Assembly: GCA_002394635.1 (NCBI GenBank)
Contig: DGUK01000029.1
Location: 1 to 6,427 of the forward strand
Direction of reading: 5' to 3'
Length of the DNA: 6,427 bases
From: Faecalitalea sp. UBA4312
GTDB lineage: Bacteria > Bacillota_I > Bacilli_A > Erysipelotrichales > Erysipelotrichaceae
Shown in pieces: positions 4,508 to 6,427 of this stretch. Positions within the stretch are counted from its first letter, which is position 1. Each line of letters starts with the position of its first letter. The position numbers were made by a program, and so were the translations under genes. The notes beneath the pieces were generated by a model, which saw only the letters and a list, made by a program, of their open reading frames with translations, was not told the DNA's origin and ran no database searches.

Positions 4508-6427
4508 TCAGGAAATTGTCCGTGTAATCGGCAACAGTATATTGAGTGCTATGCTGGCAATGAGCGCGACCAGCGTGTCTGTATTTGCTCAGGAAAAAGA
4601 GGACGATGTCAATCCGACCGAAAAAACAGAAACGGTGTATACGGTTCTCAATGCGGATGGAAGTGTCAATAATACCATTGTATCCAGCTGGATCCATGAT
4701 GAAGATGGTATTCACGGTATATCGGAACAATTAGCTCTGAAAGATGTAAAAAATGTAAAGACTGATGAGAAGCCGAAAATACATGACGATACATATACAT
4801 GGAATGTAAAGGGGAATGATGTATATTACCAAGGTACTTCAAATCAGCAGCTGCCAGTCAGAATACAGATTAGCTATGCGATGGATGGAAAAGAAATGTC
4901 CTTGGACGAAATGCAAGGAAAGAGCGGTCATGCAACAATCACCGTAAAGTATCAAAATATGATTTCAGAACAAACAGCTTCCGGAACCATTGTACATCCG
5001 GCGTATTTAGCTGGAGGCATTCTGAATCTGGATACAGATAATTATACTAATGTCAGCTGTTCTTCAGGAAAGGTCATCAGTGATGGAAACAATCAGATTG
5101 TCACGATCGTTGCGGTACCGGGACTGGAGGAAACATTGAATAGTGCTGGATTGCATTCGGTGGTGGAAAGTATAGGAATCAGTGATACTTGTACGATCGA
5201 AGCAGATGTTGATCATTTTGATGTAGATAATCTGATGATCGGTCTGAGCTCGGATTTTGATTTAAGTGAACTGACGCAGATCCAGTCGATGGGAGACTTA
5301 AGCGGAAGCGTCTCACAGATTGTCAATGCGGCGGATTTATTGGAGGATGGTTCCAGGCAGTTATACGATGGAACCAGTCAGTTAAAACAGAAGGCTGCAC
5401 CTTTAACAAATGCCAGCGGACAAGTGAACGTTTTATCGGATTCATTGGTCAAGCTGAACCAAGGGGCAACAAATCTAAACGATGGTGTACAGAAATACAC
5501 GAATGGTGTTTCTTTGCTCGATCAAGGAAATAAACAACTTTATAAGATCCATGATGGGGTTGCGCAGGTTTCCTATGCGGTATCTAGTTCTCCGCAGAGC
5601 CTAGAACAAGGGGCTAAACAGCTGCAGCAAGGACTGCATGGCCTAAAACAAGCAACCGACCAGATCGATCCCGCGTCTTTGGATACACTGAGCGACCAGA
5701 TCAATCAGTCAAAACAGACATTGACCACTTTACAGTCGATGTTGAAAGCAGATGGACAGACATTGGAAGGATTAAACACGTCTTTACAGACTGCAAAGGA
5801 CCAGGTGAATGCATTAGCAAAAGATACCACTTTATCTAATCAGATCACTGCTATCGTTACGGATGTCACAGCCTTACAAACAACAGTCGATTCGGATAAT
5901 GAAATTGTCAAAAATGATAATCAGACGATCCAGTCTAAGGTGGATGAAATCAATAATAAGATCGCTGCGATCAATGGACAGATTGCAACGGCACAGAGCA
6001 ATATTGAAAATGCGTATGCGATAGCCAACAGCCAGTTAGATGTTGCTTTAACGGCTGTCGGCGATAATGAACAGGCGCAAGAAGCCATCAAAGCCGCAAA
6101 ACAGCAATTAGGTCAAGAACCGCTACAGGTCATCGATCCTATCAGAGTGGAAGGACTGGAAAGTTTAAAATCACTGGATCCGTCCGGTCTGGATAAATCG
6201 GCAGAATCTCTGCAGGAAACAGTTCAGGGACTATCCAAGCAGTTGTATTCCATGCAGACTTCTTTATCCAAAGCCAGCGGATCATTGAATGATCTTGATC
6301 AAGATATTACAACGGCCATGGATACATTGGATCAAATGTCGACATTGATCCAGGATGTCAAGATCGGAGATGTGGATTACAAGACGATGATCACACAGCT
6401 TCAAACAGCTGCAAACCAGTTAAGCAG
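4497..6427 (+). CDS. Exported LxxG heptad-repeat/coiled-coil partner of the MMPL transporter (3' partial)
   Basis: From ATG 4497 the frame stays open for 643 codons to the window edge. Residues 1-31 look like a signal peptide with predicted cleavage SVFA|QE. Residues about 45-250 are a beta-rich ectodomain with stretches (ETVYTVLNADG, DVYYQGTSNQQLPV, LDEMQGKSGHATITV) that I recognise from unnamed Bacillota proteins encoded beside MMPL genes. Its only two cysteines, C188 and C232, lie here. Residues about 278-385 contain X-X-X-Leu-X-X-Gly-type heptads (SRQLYDG, LVKLNQG, ATNLNDG, VSLLDQG, AKQLQQG). Residues about 391-640 are mostly Gln-, Ser-, Thr- and Asp-rich helix with heptad leucines or isoleucines, probably coiled coil, broken by a Pro/Gly stretch at 541-565. 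A C-terminal membrane anchor or further heptads may follow outside the window. The 11-bp overlap with the MMPL gene implies co-translation and a joint function. Automatic pipelines may call such proteins chemotaxis receptors or YhgE-like because of the coiled coil, but no signalling motif is seen. The molecular role is unknown; a wall-spanning or periplasm-equivalent export adaptor is inferred. Confidence 0.9.
   Translation, partial: MKNNQEIVRVIGNSILSAMLAMSATSVSVFAQEKEDDVNPTEKTETVYTVLNADGSVNNTIVSSWIHDEDGIHGISEQLALKDVKNVKTDEKPKIHDDTYTWNVKGNDVYYQGTSNQQLPVRIQISYAMDGKEMSLDEMQGKSGHATITVKYQNMISEQTASGTIVHPAYLAGGILNLDTDNYTNVSCSSGKVISDGNNQIVTIVAVPGLEETLNSAGLHSVVESIGISDTCTIEADVDHFDVDNLMIGLSSDFDLSELTQIQSMGDLSGSVSQIVNAADLLEDGSRQLYDGTSQLKQKAAPLTNASGQVNVLSDSLVKLNQGATNLNDGVQKYTNGVSLLDQGNKQLYKIHDGVAQVSYAVSSSPQSLEQGAKQLQQGLHGLKQATDQIDPASLDTLSDQINQSKQTLTTLQSMLKADGQTLEGLNTSLQTAKDQVNALAKDTTLSNQITAIVTDVTALQTTVDSDNEIVKNDNQTIQSKVDEINNKIAAINGQIATAQSNIENAYAIANSQLDVALTAVGDNEQAQEAIKAAKQQLGQEPLQVIDPIRVEGLESLKSLDPSGLDKSAESLQETVQGLSKQLYSMQTSLSKASGSLNDLDQDITTAMDTLDQMSTLIQDVKIGDVDYKTMITQLQTAANQLS

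Noticed and set aside
4491..4730. Minus-strand frame of 79 codons opposite the start of the heptad-repeat gene
   Set aside because: The plus strand here has a strong ribosome binding site, a signal peptide and a family-like ectodomain. The antisense frame has none of these.
5328..5660. DNA-level tandem repeat or CRISPR-like array in the heptad region
   Set aside because: The repetition is at the protein level (LxxG heptads). The nucleotide units are not identical or regularly spaced.
4497..6427. Annotation of the exported protein as a chemotaxis receptor or phage tape-measure protein
   Set aside because: The similarity would rest only on coiled-coil composition. There is no receptor signalling hairpin motif, no phage neighbour, and the operon partner is a transporter.

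Overview
The window looks like chromosomal DNA of a low-to-moderate GC Gram-positive bacterium (Bacillota; a clostridial or erysipelotrichial gut or oral lineage would fit, but the exact taxon cannot be read from the sequence). The pointers are strong AAGGAG-type ribosome binding sites, sigma-A-like promoters, U-tailed hairpin terminators, cell-wall-binding-type (CW) repeats on a surface hydrolase, and an MMPL transporter paired with an exported LxxG heptad-repeat protein. No RNA gene, CRISPR array, insertion sequence or phage gene is visible.

Layout. (1) 1-168 is the last 55 codons of an unrecognised gene, closed by a rho-independent terminator (167-193). (2) 289-1608 (+) has its own promoter. 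It encodes a membrane-anchored protein with degenerate CW-type repeats and a C-terminal class A beta-lactamase/DD-peptidase-like domain. The SDN and KTG motifs are intact, but the SxxK nucleophile position reads Cys. (3) A shared, probably bidirectional terminator (1607-1669) separates it from the convergent gene 1625-2263 (-), a TetR/AcrR-type repressor. (4) The 156-bp divergent intergenic region (2264-2419) is a compact switch. The repressor promoter has an operator filling its -35/-10 spacer and appears to make a leaderless mRNA. A nearly identical operator covers the -35 of the rightward promoter, and a third palindrome lies between them over a possible second rightward -10. (5) 2420-4507 (+) is a complete MMPL/RND-superfamily permease with 12 predicted membrane segments. 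(6) 4497-6427 (+, running off the window) overlaps it by 11 bp. It encodes a secreted or surface protein with a signal peptide, a beta-rich ectodomain, LxxG heptad repeats and long coiled coils.

How they work together (inference). The TetR-type protein probably represses both itself and the divergent permease/heptad-protein operon, releasing both when it binds a ligand, as in classical TetR-controlled efflux loci. The permease and its translationally coupled exported partner probably form one envelope export machine, with the heptad-repeat protein as a periplasm-equivalent or wall-spanning accessory. This unnamed two-gene module is the strongest candidate here for an under-described system. 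The hydrolase gene is an independent cell-wall gene, and nothing ties it to the exporter except adjacency.
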